From Tricholoma matsutake (lineage: Eukaryota > Basidiomycota > Agaricomycetes > Agaricales > Tricholomataceae): 64,000 nt of DNA. How positions within the stretch are numbered: position 1 is the stretch's first letter; each line of letters starts with the position of its first letter. Below are positions 1 through 10,819 of this stretch, piece after piece. The stretch spans positions 4,960,001 to 5,024,000 of the forward strand of contig AP026545.1 in assembly GCA_026075535.2 (NCBI GenBank). The letters run 5' to 3'. Position numbers and translations under genes: made by a program. The notes beneath the pieces are model-generated. The model made no database searches. It worked only from the letters and a program-made list of their open reading frames with translations, and was not told the DNA's origin.

Positions 1-1195
1 CAATGGCAAATGATTGAACTGATCCAACAAGACTACTGGTGGCCAGGAATGGCCAACTTCATCAAGAAGTATGTTGAAGGCTGCACAAAGTGCCAGCAAA
101 TGAAAGTAAACACACACCCGATGACCCCCCCACCGACACCGATATTGTCTGATGCCAGCAGACCATTCGAGCTGGTAATGACAGATTTCATTATGGACCT
201 GCCCATAATAAACAGATTTGACTCAATCATGGTCATGGTAGACCATGGTCTTACGAAGGGGGTAATTTTTATCCCTTGCGTGAAGACGATCGATGCACTT
301 GGTGCCGCAGACCTTTACCTGCGCCATGTATACACAAGATTTGGACTCCCTGGAAGAATCATCTCAGACAGAGACCCTCGATTTGCATCCAAACTCTTCT
401 GAGAACTCAGACGACTGCTTGGGATTAAGCTATCCATGAGCACTGCTTACCACCCCCAGACCGATGGAGAAACGGAGTGAGTAAACCAAGAGCTAGAAGT
501 TTACCTCTGCACCCAAAGATTGGGAGCATTATCTCCCAACGGCAGAATTTGCACACAACCAGAAGACGCACTCCACAGTAAAACACTTGCTGTTTTACTT
601 GATGATGGGATATCAACCATGCACTATCCCCACCCCTTATGAAAAGATGAACGTGCCAGCTGCTGAACAGAGAATCCAAGAACTTCTCTCTGCGAGAAGG
701 GAAGCTCTTGCTGCACATGAACTAGCCAGACAGGCTATGGCCGCCCAAACAAAAGGGCGATATGAACCGTTCAAGGTTGGAGAACAAGTATGGCTTGACT
801 CCAAGAACCTGAAGATTGGCTACCCAACAAGAAAATTGGTGCCAAAACAAGAAGGGCCCTTCATGATTGAAGATGCCCTGTCGAGAATGACATACCGATT
901 GAAACTGCCACCGAGATGGAAGATCCACCCAGTATTCCATGCAGCTTTACTCACGTGATACCATGAGAATGACACTCATGGGCAAAACTTCCTGACTCCA
1001 CCACCCAACCTCATAGAAGGAGAAAATGAATATGAGGTGGAAGCGATCATCGCACACAAGAAGCACGGCAAGACACACCGTTACCTCATGAAATGGGTTG
1101 ACTACCCAACATCTGAAAACACATGGGAACCCAAATCAAACCTGAAGAATGCCCCTGAGATCCTGATGGCATATAAGAAGAGGTACAACCTCTGA
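1..1195 (+). pseudogene. pol: A1 pol C-terminus: integrase and chromodomain
   Basis: Integrase would insert the cDNA. Visible are the end of the zinc-binding N-domain (YWWPGM, then CTKC), the catalytic core with TDF (first Asp), ISDRDPRF (second Asp) and [11 protein letters not shown] (Glu), the GPF/HPVFHAALL module, and a chromodomain at about 1017-1180 (YEVEAII, then LMKWVDYPTSENTWEP). TGA stops at 400-402, 478-480 and 956-958 replace arginine codons kept in relatives, and a small deletion near 510 shifts the frame. The final stop is at 1193-1195. The family chromodomain is thought to guide integration to heterochromatin; that role is inferred. Confidence 0.9.
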
Positions 1196-1435
1196 CGAAA
1201 ACCCAAAACCCCCCTTTCCTGAACACAACACAATGACACCCCTGATACCCACTGGACAACAATTGACCCAAGACCCATTGAATGTTGATGCCCTTCATGT
1301 TCGCCCTCACCCTCCCCCATTGATAAATACAAAAAGAATGTGGTGACTGGATGATGAGTCATTGACCAGTCACCAAAAATGAACAGACTGCTGGGGGGAC
1401 CCTCTTGGGAATGCCCCCATGGAATCATATTCTGA

Positions 1436-1777
1436 TTAACAAGAGACAACTGGATAGGAAGAGTATTCTTGACTTGCCCAAAATGCTGCCTCTATGCATG
1501 GAGGAGCACAAAGACAGACTTAACCTGGGTAAAAGCACAATTCAAGGAATGGTGCTTTGAAGGAGAATTAGACGATGAAGACTACTTCCCTGGGGAGTTT
1601 GTCATCAACTGCTATGGCCTGACCCCAAACAGAAGACCACTAATGGGAATTAGCCCTCTACTATGGAATGACCTTCAGTGGAACACCCACTACGACGAAG
1701 AAAGTGGATTTGAGCTGGCAAGGCAGCTCTTATTTGGACAACATGGAGAACTAGGGATGCTATTACGCTCCAACTGA
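1436..1777 (+). CDS. Unknown ORF between chromodomain and 3' LTR of A1
   Basis: An open frame of about 113 codons with no internal stop, in the position where family-A elements carry a third ORF. It starts after a TGA at 1433-1435 and has no early ATG, so it is probably the 3' remainder of a longer gene. Visible: CPKC near the start, a Trp/acid-rich middle (WVKAQFKEWCFEGELDDEDY) and WNDLQWNTHYDEESGFE. I recognise no domain, and it does not resemble the zinc-knuckle ORF3 of A2 and A3. It could be captured host sequence or a fast-evolving accessory protein. Confidence 0.4.
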   Translation, partial: LTRDNWIGRVFLTCPKCCLYAWRSTKTDLTWVKAQFKEWCFEGELDDEDYFPGEFVINCYGLTPNRRPLMGISPLLWNDLQWNTHYDEESGFELARQLLFGQHGELGMLLRSN

Positions 1778-1827
1778 CACCTCCCACACATTGATATGCC
1801 AGACCACCGAGCACAACTAGGTGCAAA

Positions 1828-2073
1828 CTGATCATCTGCAAAGACGTTAAACTATCAATCGTCCACAAAGATGTTAAACTAGTGATCGTCCACAAAGATG
1901 TTAAACTACCAATTGTCTGCAAAGACGTTAAACTACCAATTGTCTGCAAAGACATTAAACTATCGATCATCTGCAAAGACATTAAACTAGCGATCATCTG
2001 CAAAGACGTTAAACTACTGACCGTCTGCAGAGACGTTAAACTACCGAGCATCTGCAAAGATGTAAAACTATGG
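1828..2073 (+). repeat. 27-bp minisatellite, about nine copies
   Basis: About nine imperfect head-to-tail copies of a 27-bp unit with core AAAGACGTTAAACTA followed by a variable CAATTGTC/TGATCATC part. Because 27 is a multiple of three, frame 1 reads as a stop-free 9-residue repeat (CKDVKLPIV and variants) to the stop at 2074-2076. The array lies between the A1 unknown ORF and the 3' LTR and is absent from A2 and A3. Confidence 0.9.
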
Positions 2074-2329
2074 TGATTGCCCTTGATACTGCACAGACCC
2101 TACAGACCCCCCCCTTCTGACGACATCACTGACTCCTTAACACCATTGCTAGGGGCAGTATAAAATGAAAAGAACCTGATCACGGTCCAAGCTCAGACAT
2201 GAATGGTCCCTCCATCCCACACCCAGACACCAACACCATGACCTACCCACACCACAACTGATTTGACCCTGGAGGAGGAACAAAGATTTAGGTCGAAGTG
2301 TGGAACTTTCGACCATAACGAGGGGGTAA

Positions 2330-3026
2330 TGTTACAATTTTCCTTGTAACTCATGAGACCCAACCAACCCAATGTACCCGACAATCCCCTCCAGACAGGA
2401 GGCACTCCCTGATTCATGCTTAGAGCATGTCCTTGACACCAGACACACACATGACGCATGCCGACAAACATGCATTCGATCCCCTTCCCACAGAAGGCAC
2501 CCTTGATGCATGGTGACTCCATGCACCCGAACCCATTCCCACACATGCTGTGATATGACAGCCCCTTGACATGAGGTCCATGACATCGGACTCTCATGAT
2601 CAACATGCTGTGCCGCAGCACTCCGTGACATTGGATGCCTCATGCCTTGCATGAGGCTTATTGTTTCTATTCTTACTTGATACGCATCTATCTTTCCAAT
2701 TGGACAATAAGGACCTCCCTTGTAGTATAAGTACTGCAACTCATAGTAGGGATGTCCTTAGTTTAGATCTAGGCAATCTACAGCCTTAACTTGCAAGCTC
2801 ATTTGAAACTACTAAGGAATCCCCTTAGTACGTGAACTCACTTGAAACCACTAAGGAAGCCCCTTAGTGCATGAACCCAGATGACTCTATGCAGAAGCCC
2901 TGCTAGAGGTGTACTATCATCTTATGTCGGACGCTCTGAGCAAGACTAGTACCAAACAACTCAATGAGGAAGCACCTCGTTGGATGACATCGACTAGATC
3001 AAGTAGTTGAGGCTTTGCCCTTAACA
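2330..3026 (+). repeat. 3' LTR of A1 (697 bp)
   Basis: Begins TGTTAC, ends TTAACA, and aligns along its length with the LTR at 19612-20315. TATAAG at 2726 lies 30 bp before CCTTAG at 2756, the likely RNA start, by analogy with A3 where CCTTAG opens the self-priming sequence. Short repeats of CACTAAGGAAGCCCCTTAG lie downstream. Confidence 0.9.
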
Positions 3027-3887
3027 GATATATCTCACCAGGGCACTTTTGGTATGGGGTTCAGCATTAACTTCCCTGCAGGTTTCTCTGGAAACTTCTT
3101 TCCCCTCATGCACATATTGCATCCATCCACATACCCAAACACATATTTAGAAATTTTGGGCCACCAATAATTTCTCATTACTAATTCCAACGTCTTCCAT
3201 CTTCCTGGGTGTCTGGCAGTTGGCATATTATGGTGTAACTGGACAATTTCCCTTCACAAATGATGATCCTTTGGTACATACACCTTCCCTTAGAGTAACA
3301 CTAGCCCTTGCTCTTCAACCCATTCATCTCCTTTAATATTACCCTTCTTCTCTCCCTTCAAAGCTTTCATGGCTTCCACTACTTCATCATCCATTTCTGA
3401 ACATTGTCTAATTTTAGACAACATCTCTGTTTCTGAGCTATCTATTAATAAATGCCCTTGGCACATAGCACAAATGTGAAAGTATTTGGGTTTGAGTAGC
3501 ATAACATTTGTATTGTCCTCCTCCACCCCCCTTTTGTGATCACTATGTCTGGACAATGCATCTGCTTTCCTCATTAAACTTCCCACTTTGTGGATTAAGT
3601 GAAAATTAAAATGCAACAGGAATAACGCACAATGCGCTTACCGGTGGTTAAGCTTTTTGGCAGACATGAAGGATTGCAGATTTTGATGATCCATCCAGAT
3701 TTCAATCTGATGCATACATCCCTCCAAATAATGTCTCCACACCTCCAACACTCGTATTATTCCCAACATCTCTTTGTCATGCACATCATAATTCCTCTCC
3801 ACATCATTCAACCCTTGGGATAAATATGCACAAGGATGCCATTTGTCATCGTCGCATAGCATTGATAATACTGCTCCAGTAGCAAAG
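3027..3887 (-). pseudogene. pol: G3 gypsy pol 3' half: RNase H and integrase zinc domain
   Basis: Read on the minus strand from 3887 down: RNase H start FATGAVLS, RNYDVHDKEMLGI, WMDHQNLQ, then KADALSRHSDH and the HHCC integrase domain with [17 protein letters not shown] and CNMC. One TAA near 3638 interrupts a shared frame, and another stop ends the block at 3290. The integrase core is absent because A1's LTR abuts at 3027. The 5' half of the same element is at 20316-21031; the two halves were separated by E1/E2 insertion and the inversion described in the findings. Confidence 0.85.
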
Positions 3888-4313
3888 TATAAGGGCAACC
3901 TAAGCCTCTAGCAAAGGGAAATCCAAAGTTAAAATTATACTACATAATACAGGCATTGGGGACACACCTAGCAAAGGGAAATCCGAAGAGAAAACTCTAA
4001 GGATCCCCTTGCTGATGCCCAGTATATGTGAAGACGACAAAAATCAAATATAACCTAAAAATAGAAAAAGGTGGAAATAGGCAGATCAAGGGTGCCGAAT
4101 GACATCATACCAAGGGGTATGTGTTGGAAGGGGTACTCCGCCTCTAAATATAAAAGTGTCAACATGTACAAACATGATAGCAAGGGAAAATTAGTAATAA
4201 AATCCGGAAAAATCATAGAAAATGAAGAATAGAAGGAAATGAGGTGGGTAAAAATATAGGACAAACATAAAAAATAGGAAAAACACACAGGGCACCCCCC
4301 TAGTCCCCTTACA
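3888..4313 (-). repeat. E1 3' LTR (426 bp)
   Basis: On the minus strand it begins TGTAAGGGGACTAGGG and ends GCCCTTATA, matching six other family-E LTRs in the window. It contains CTTTTATATTTAG and a later TTATATTTG as TATA-like sites, then CCTTAGAGTTTTCT, the presumed self-primer. The direct repeat GGATTTCCCTTTGCTAG occurs twice near its end. Confidence 0.95.
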
Positions 4314-4324
4314 TCACCCCCTCT

Positions 4325-7300
4325 CTAAGATGCATCGCCCCGATGCATTCGAAATTGTATATGACCAAAGTCCGTGACTTGAATGCGACGCGGTGCAGCA
4401 GTGTGCCGTCGGTGGAATTCCTTGATTAACCGAGGGGCATTTACGTCAGACTCTTCGACCCATGAGTTCTCCTCATACCCATAACCCTTCCAATGTACCA
4501 AATACTGGAGTTTTCCTCAACGCAAATGGCTGTCCAAGATTGACTCAACTTCGTATTGGGGTTCTCCCTCGATCACTGTCGGTGGTGGTGGTGGGTGTGA
4601 ATGGCATCCCGGGAAAGGATCTGGGGGAGCTGGAAGCAATTTGACAACATGGAAGATGGGATGGAGTCTGGACATGGAGGCTGGGAGGTGTAGATGATAG
4701 GCATGCATTCCAATGCACTTGACAATGGGGAAAGGTCCCAAGAAGCGATGAGCGAGTTTCTTGGATGGACGTGTAGTGGAGATGTCACTGGAGTCAAGCT
4801 CAATCACCAACCTTGTACTGAGAGGTTGGGGAGTGGCGTTGGTTGTAAAATTGCACCCAGTCATCCTTCACCTTTGCTAAGGCTGCCCTTGCCTCCTCCA
4901 AGCTATCCCTCATGCGTTCTGTGAACTCATTCACCATCTCGATGTGTGAGGGAGTTTGGCGAGGTTCAAATCCCATGCATGGATGTTGTCCAGTGTCTAA
5001 GAGGAAAGGGGTCTGTTGAGTGGAAGCATGGACATGGTTGTTGTATCCAAATTCGGCCAAAGGAAGGAGATCATCCCAATCATCCTGGCGTTCATTGACA
5101 AAGAGGTGGATGTACTGCTCCAGTTCCTGGTTGACTCGCTCTGTCTGGCCATCAGTTTGTGGGTGATAAGCGGTTGAAGCGAGGAGTTTGATCCCCGGGA
5201 GTCAGTACAGCTCACAAGTGAACTCTGCCATGAACTGAGGGCCACGATCCAAGAGGAAGGCACCAGGAAGTCCATGTAATTTCCACACGTGGTGGAGGTA
5301 GAGTCGAGCGGCACCTAGGGCACTGACAGTGGTATGAGTGGGAATGAAGTGAGCGCATTTTCCCACTGAGTCAACTGTGCACATCACCGCATCAAACCCG
5401 TTTGACTCTGCTGACAACATCCCAACGACTCTCTGGAACAGGAAGAGGGTGTAGCTCACCAATAGGCTTGCGACGAGGAACCTTGGTGCGTAAGCAAAGG
5501 TCACAAGTGCAACAATACTGACCAATGAGCCATGACATTTGTGGCCACAATAGTTCTGTGAGGTGAGCTCCAAGGTCTTCCAGCGTCCGGGGTGGCCAGC
5601 AATCTGTGAGTCATGGTGTTGGGATATGATGCGCCGGCAAAGGTCTGGGTCATTGGGAACATAGATGCGATCCCTGAAATACAACAAGTCCTCCTTTTCA
5701 GCCCACTCTGCCGCACGTAAGGAAAGGGTCGATCCCTTCCTCAGTTCTTTAACAGCTCAGGTGACAACATCCTCATGTAAACCGCTATGATTTGTGTGAC
5801 GAATGTCATGTAAGATGTCCCGCTCCTCGCCCTGGGGGGTGATGCCTTCCAGTGCCTGAATGGTGAATAGGTCTGGCTGCAACAGCACAATGTTTTGGTT
5901 GTCACCGCTGCCATCACCATGGTCTGCATGTCGGGATAGGGCATCGGTCTTCCCCATGCTGTGACCCAGACAGTGGTGCAAGGAGAAGTCAAATCTAGAT
6001 AGATACAGGGACCAACGAGCTTGACGATGGTTCAATTTCTTGGCTGTCATGAAGTACTCAAGATTCTTGTGATCCATCCAAATTTCCACCTTGTGTTGGG
6101 CATTCTCGAGGAAGTGTCGCCACTCCTCAAGCACATGCATTATCGCCAACATCTCCTTGTCATGGATCTCGTAGTTTCTCTCTACAGCACTAAGGCTTTT
6201 GGAGTAGAACGCAACAGGATGCCACTTCTGGTCCTCCAGAGACTGCTGAGACAACACAGCGCCCGTCGCAAAGTCAGAACTGTCGGCTTCTACACGAAAA
6301 GGACACGAATCATCAGCAAAGGTAAGGATCGGAGTGGAAGTGACCATCTCCTTAAGCTTTTTGAATGCCTCCTGTTGTGCATTATCCCACCTCCATGCCT
6401 CCTTTCCTGTCAAGTCGAACAGTGGTCGTGCATGATGTGAGAAATCCTTGATAAAACACCAATAGAAATTGATGAAGCCCAGGAAAGACTGCACCTCCTT
6501 CTTCTTCGTGGGCGTCGGCCAAGCTGTGACCCCATTTACCTTGATAGGATCCATCTCCACTTGACCCTCTGAGATAATCAGGCTGAGGTACTCAATCTTG
6601 GTCCTTTCAAACTCGCATTTGTCCTGACAAAGGTAGAGTTTGTACTGTCGAAGTCGCTCTAGGACGAGGTGCGTGATGCGATGGTGCTCTTCAACCATGC
6701 GAGTGAAGATGAGGATGTCATCTAGATAGATGCAGACAACGCCTTCAAGGATGAGGTCATGGAAGATGTTGTTCATCATGGTCTGAAAGGTGGCAGGGCT
6801 ATTAGTAAGGCCAAAGAACATGACAAGCGGTTCAAAAAGACCACGGTTGGTACAAAAGGCTGCCTTCCACTCATCTCCCTCCTTTATCCTCACATTATTA
6901 TAGCCCCAATGGACATCGAGCTTGGTGAAGTATCGGGCTCCATGGAGCTGGTTTACAAGTTCGGAGATGAGGGGTAGTGGGTAGCGATTTTTGACCGTGA
7001 TGTTGTTGAGCCTTCTGTAGTCTTGAATCGGTCAAAGTGAGCCATCCTTCTTCTTGACAAAGAAAAAGGGAGAGGCCATGGGTGACTTTGATGGTCGAAT
7101 ACGTCCAGAGGCCAGGTGCTCGTCGATGAACTGGTCAAGCTGCCATTGTTCTTCCGGAGAGAGAGGATAGACCTTGCAGGATGAAGGGGTTGCACCAGGG
7201 GTGAGTTCAATCGCGTGATCCCATGGCTTGCACGCAGGAAGAGAGTCGAATGACTCCTTGGAGAACACGTCTTCAAACTCATGGAGATGAGGGAGTAAGG

Positions 7301-8198
7301 AGTTAGTAGAGGATTTAGCAGCGTTGTTTTTGTGGAAGGCCTTGGCAAGGCATTGGGATATGTTTGATGTGGCACACACCTCATGCAATGAGCGAATTGC
7401 AGTGTAGAAGATCCGATCACCCTCCTCCACCTCCTCTGGGTCCTCATCATCATCATCCGAGTCTGGCATTAGATCAGGAACCCCTTCCAATTCCACTTCA
7501 GGTATAGGCAGGGGTCCAGCACAACACTTCTGAGTATGTCGTATCGCCGCCTTCTGTCCACAACATTCTTGCCTGGCTTCTGTGAAACACATCCGACAGC
7601 AGGATGGACATCGGCTCATGGTAACCTCCCCGGTGCGCCAGTCGACCTCTGGGTTATGGTCTCGAAGCCATGGATATCCAAAAATCACCTTTTGCTTTCC
7701 TAATTGAGTGACAGCAAAAAGGGCACGCTCACTATGATCTTTGTAACGGAGAACCAGGTCTGCAACCTCTCGGATGGCACCAGCTTCATTTGGGGATCCA
7801 TCCATGTTATATACAGGTATCGGACGTGAGAGTGAGCGAGTATTTAGGCGATGTTGTTGTACCAGATGGGAATCAATGAAGAGACCAGTCACACCAGAGT
7901 CCAGGAGCGCAGAGACACCGAGTATCTGTCCAGTGTCAGTCGTCTGCAGTTCGATGGCTAGGTTTAAGGAATGTGCAGAGGGAGTGGATGCCACAATATA
8001 CTTGCATGGTAGTTTACGCTCCCATGATTTAATTTTGGGACGTGGAGTAGAAGGAGAGATGGGGAGAGCAGGTACGTCTTTAGCCAACTTTGAAGGGTCA
8101 GAGAGGGGAGCAGTCACAGAAATGGATTCATTCTCCGGGGATTCAACTGACAAGACTTCAAAGCAGTTATGGACTGGCAGTGAGGGCATACGATTCAC
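4325..8198 (-). pseudogene. pol: E1 pol: protease, RT, RNase H, integrase, chromodomain
   Basis: Aspartic protease with LLDSGVTG near residue 100; linker; reverse transcriptase ([28 protein letters not shown] with both catalytic Asp); RNase H (EADSSDFATGAVLS, WMDHKNLEYF); integrase zinc and core domains (DRGPQFMAEF); chromodomain ([18 protein letters not shown]). TGA stops fall at 7032-7034 (GSL stop; E3 keeps CGA), 5757-5759 (E2 has CAA) and 4517-4519. A 5-bp deletion near 4818 shifts frame relative to E2. The frame opens with GTG overlapping the gag stop; the first ATG is at 8189. Length matches E2 pol. Confidence 0.92.
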
Positions 8199-9300
8199 TC
8201 GCTGCGAATAGGAAAATCCTGCTCCTCTACAACTTCCAACTTAATCTTCTCTGCAACTTGATCCTTTGCTTCCTCAACATCTACAAGCGCCAACAAATCT
8301 TGCAGGAGTTCGTCTCGTCCCTCGGGGGTGAGCATGCAGATATCCTGACAATGGGGACACGCTCCAGCCCTGTGTCCAGGTTCCCCACAACAGTAGCAGA
8401 GATCCAACTTACGTGCACGGCTGTGGGCTGCATCAACATCCATTGGTACTGGGACATTGATGGCTGGTGTGGGAGTTTGACAAACAGGAATGGGGTTAGG
8501 GTGGGGGAGGCTTCAATTGAAGGTGTAGGGCGTATGAGTGGTAGTTGGAGCATGGAATGCAGCATTAAACGCCGCATTTGTGAGTCGGTTCTCATCACAG
8601 AGTGAAGCAGCTTCATACCAAGCAAGGATATCATTGTTCGCTGGGCGCCCTTCCAACATCTGTGCAATCTGGTCCTGAATTTCTCGGTTGAGTCCCCGTC
8701 GGAACTTTACCACCACTGGTAACCCACTCCCATATCCTGCCATGTCCACCAAATCCTTGAACTCATCGATATAGTCATCCACGGATCGACGTCCCTGGTG
8801 GTAAGTGGATGACTCAAGTCGTGTCACTGCTCAGTGGTGTTCATTGAGGGGGCAGAAGTGGCGTACAAACTCAGCTTGAAAGTCACCCCAAGTGGAGAAA
8901 GGTAGAGAACTGAGTTCTTTAGTTTGACGTAGGATACGGTCCACATAGAGATAGGCGCATTCAGATTTCATGTATGTGAAGGGCCAATAAATTTTTGCAG
9001 CCTCATCAACGAATTGATGTGACTGGAGACTAATGTATAACTCACAGGAATTAAGGAATGCACGTCCCTGCACATGTGCACCATTAAATTCAGCGGGGGG
9101 GGGGGACAGTTTGATCTGGGCACATTCCTTAGTGGATGCGTTTGGCAAAACGTCGTTGTTGGGTGCGCTTGGAGTCATGTCGTAGGGTTAGCCTGGAGGG
9201 TCCTAACGAAGTTTTCAATCGTAGATTTAAGCGAGTCGATTTGCGTGCGCATTCCAGAAACATCGCTTTCAAGTGCGTCGAAGCGTTCTGATGTGTCCAT
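8195..9300 (-). pseudogene. gag: E1 gag with CCHC zinc knuckle
   Basis: Structural protein of the retrotransposon particle. From ATG 9300 (MDTSERFDALESDVSG) it has a coiled-coil-like N-terminus, a capsid-type region (FNGAHVQGRAFLNSCELY, then SVDDYIDEFKDLV) and one zinc knuckle CYCCGEPGHRAGAC, ending in an acidic tail. Breaks: a deletion near 9180 that also removes part of the linker, variation in a poly-C run near 9100, a stop near 8829, and a TGA after HTPYTFN near 8513. The stop TGA (8197-8195) overlaps the pol frame. Open frame extends upstream of 9300 without ATG, so the true start is uncertain. Confidence 0.88.
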
Positions 9301-9454
9301 GTCGCTAGGGAGCGCGTTTGGTGAAAATGGCAGCATAATAAAGGCGAGATTATCTGGAACGGTGTGTAGGGACTCTGTGGAGCTTTGGGAAGTGTCATCC
9401 AATCCGTACCTGCCTATCTTGGGCAGCGCATTCACGATTTTCTGGCCTTAGGGG

Positions 9455-9464
9455 AGAGTTTTCT
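9455..9464 (-). promoter_or_regulatory. E1 self-priming primer-binding site
   Basis: On the minus strand AGAAAACTCT begins two bases after the 5' LTR end. It is an exact 10-nt complement of AGAGTTTTCT inside the same LTR (plus-strand 9568-9577). CCTTAG precedes it in the LTR and CTAAGG follows the primer site after a 5-nt bulge, extending the pairing. No tRNA-like TGG primer site is seen. The arrangement resembles Tf1/sushi self-priming; the function is inferred. Confidence 0.7.
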
Positions 9465-9466
9465 AC

Positions 9467-9892
9467 TATAAGGGCAACCTAAGCCTCTAGCAAAGGGAAA
9501 TCCAAAGTTAAAATTATACTACATAATACAGGCATTGGGGACACACCTAGCAAAGGGAAATCCGAAGAGAAAACTCTAAGGATCCCCTTGCTGATGCCCA
9601 GTATATGTGAAGACGACAAAAATCAAATATAACCTAAAAATAGAAAAAGGCAGAGATAGGCGGATCAAGGCCGCCAAATGACATCATACCAAGGGGTATG
9701 TGTCGGAAGGGGTACTCCGCCTCTAAATATAAAAGTGTCAACATGTACAAACATGATAGCAAGGGAAAATTAGTAATAAAATCCGGAAAAATCATAGAAA
9801 ATGAAGAATAGAAGGAAATGAGGTGGGGAAAAATATAGGACAAACATAAAAAATAGGAAAAACACACAGGGCACCCCCCTAGTCCCCTTACA
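9467..9892 (-). repeat. E1 5' LTR (426 bp)
   Basis: Same length and termini as 3888-4313, with a few substitutions near its middle. In the element's reading direction it precedes gag. Its outer flank GGATG is the reverse complement of CATCC, which follows E2. Confidence 0.95.
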
Positions 9893-10819
9893 GGATGGGT
9901 GCTGCAGATGGGGATACTTGGTGCACTTCTGTGATTGCATACAGGGGTCATGGTAGTACTTGGTTTGAGGGGTTCTGATTTGGAATCCGATGAGGGGATT
10001 TGATGGAGGGAAGTGTTCTGGGTGTTCTGGGTGGTAGGTGCAGGTGATGGGCTAAGCGATGTCATGGGCGATGATGCTGCAGTGGTGGGGTGTGGATTGG
10101 TACGTTGAGCATGACTCCTGGTTGTCAACAGTGTAGGAATGGAGGGAAGCCGAGACAGGTTGCAATCACTGAGTGAGGGTGAAAGAGCACAGTGGTGGTG
10201 ATGAAGAATGAGCACCAAACACTGGTGTTTTTGATGCATCTTTTAAGACAGAAAGTTTTGGGAACTTTGGGGTTTGGGGTCCGTGAATTGGGAGTTCGGT
10301 GATGATAAATGCAGAGATGTGATAGGACGATAATGTCTGAGATCCCTTTTGGGTGTTACCTGTGCTCTTCTCACCCAGAATGGATAGATTTTTGCTCAGA
10401 AAGGAAGATGATGAGTGAAAAAAAAACAAAATGGCAGGTCTCTGATGGCTGGGATGGTCTTTGATGGATGGGGATGGTGGCATTTTGAATCTACATGTAG
10501 ATTTTGTCTTCGCATGGCGATACAAGCGATGGGGGTTGTTTTGATCAAAAGGTGAGGATTTCTGATGGAAATCGTTGGGTTGCTGTGTGTTCAGGCCAAG
10601 TTCAAGTTTAAAAAAAAGTGTAACAGAAATACTTCAGTACTTCTGGCACTCAGGGAATGGGGACAGTGTAAACTGGAAATTGGTATGGATTCAAGAGAGA
10701 ATACTAATCTAAGACATGGTATGATACAGATCAACCTAGCTACATGTGATCACATATATTAGTCATCATAGTGAATGCATAAGTAGAAGAGCACTCATAA
10801 GATAAGGAATTCTCTTACA
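9893..10819 (-). mobile_element. G6 gypsy 5' end: LTR and start of gag
   Basis: Minus-strand sequence from 10819 begins with 22 bp (TGTAAGAGAATTCC and following) identical to 32088-32109, just after G6 pol on the plus strand, so 10819 is taken as the G6 5' LTR start. The LTR 3' boundary is not resolved. Near 9893 the minus strand reads a gag-like frame (ITEVHQVSPSAAP) that continues in frame into ILSAGCLTIKV at 27456 once E2 and the inversion are removed; a TGA lies upstream in that frame. This is the missing 5' part of G6. No separate gene is supported here. Confidence 0.75.

Larger units (their letters stand above)
1..3026 (+). mobile_element. Family-A Ty3/gypsy chromovirus A1, 3' part
   Basis: The 3' portion of an LTR retrotransposon that enters from the left window edge: integrase, chromodomain, a downstream unknown ORF, a 27-bp tandem array and the 3' LTR. 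The integrase closely resembles that of A2 (17283 onward) and A3 (56117 to 54442, minus). The purine-rich stretch before 2330 (AGGGGGTAA) fits a polypurine tract. Gag, protease and reverse transcriptase lie outside the window. The pol frame is broken, so this copy is dead. The LTR runs directly into G3 sequence at 3027; the 5' target duplication cannot be checked. Confidence 0.9.
3888..9892 (-). mobile_element. Family-E Ty3/gypsy element E1 (6.0 kb)
   Basis: Full-length element with two 426-bp LTRs, gag, pol with C-terminal chromodomain, a polypurine tract (AGAGAGGGGGTGA before the 3' LTR, minus strand) and a primer site next to the 5' LTR. The left flank is CAAAG and the right flank GGATG, so target duplications do not match here, but each matches the opposite flank of E2 on the other strand. 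E1 is therefore a product of recombination with E2. Gag and pol each carry stops and small indels. Confidence 0.95.

Noticed and set aside
1650..2057. Minus-strand 135-codon ORF with SLTSLQTI repeats
   Set aside because: It is the reverse reading of the 27-bp minisatellite.
1828..2073. CRISPR-like array of about 27-bp repeats
   Set aside because: Units are contiguous with no unique spacers and lie inside a eukaryotic retrotransposon; it is a minisatellite.
2193..2739. Minus-strand ORFs of about 140 codons near the A1 LTR (and 19496-19902 near the A2 LTR)
   Set aside because: They lie across the LTR U3 with CATGC/GCATG short repeats, have no family features and are broken by indels between the two copies.
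4055..4288. A 77-codon hydrophobic ORF (MCFSYFLCLSYIF type) repeated at seven places
   Set aside because: It is the U3 part of every family-E LTR. The hydrophobic look comes from T-rich sequence, and no copy is linked to a coding context.
7774..8211. A 145-codon ORF opposite E1 protease, repeated opposite E2 (23098-23535)
   Set aside because: Antisense shadow of conserved pol codons; it is conserved only because pol is, and shows no domain.
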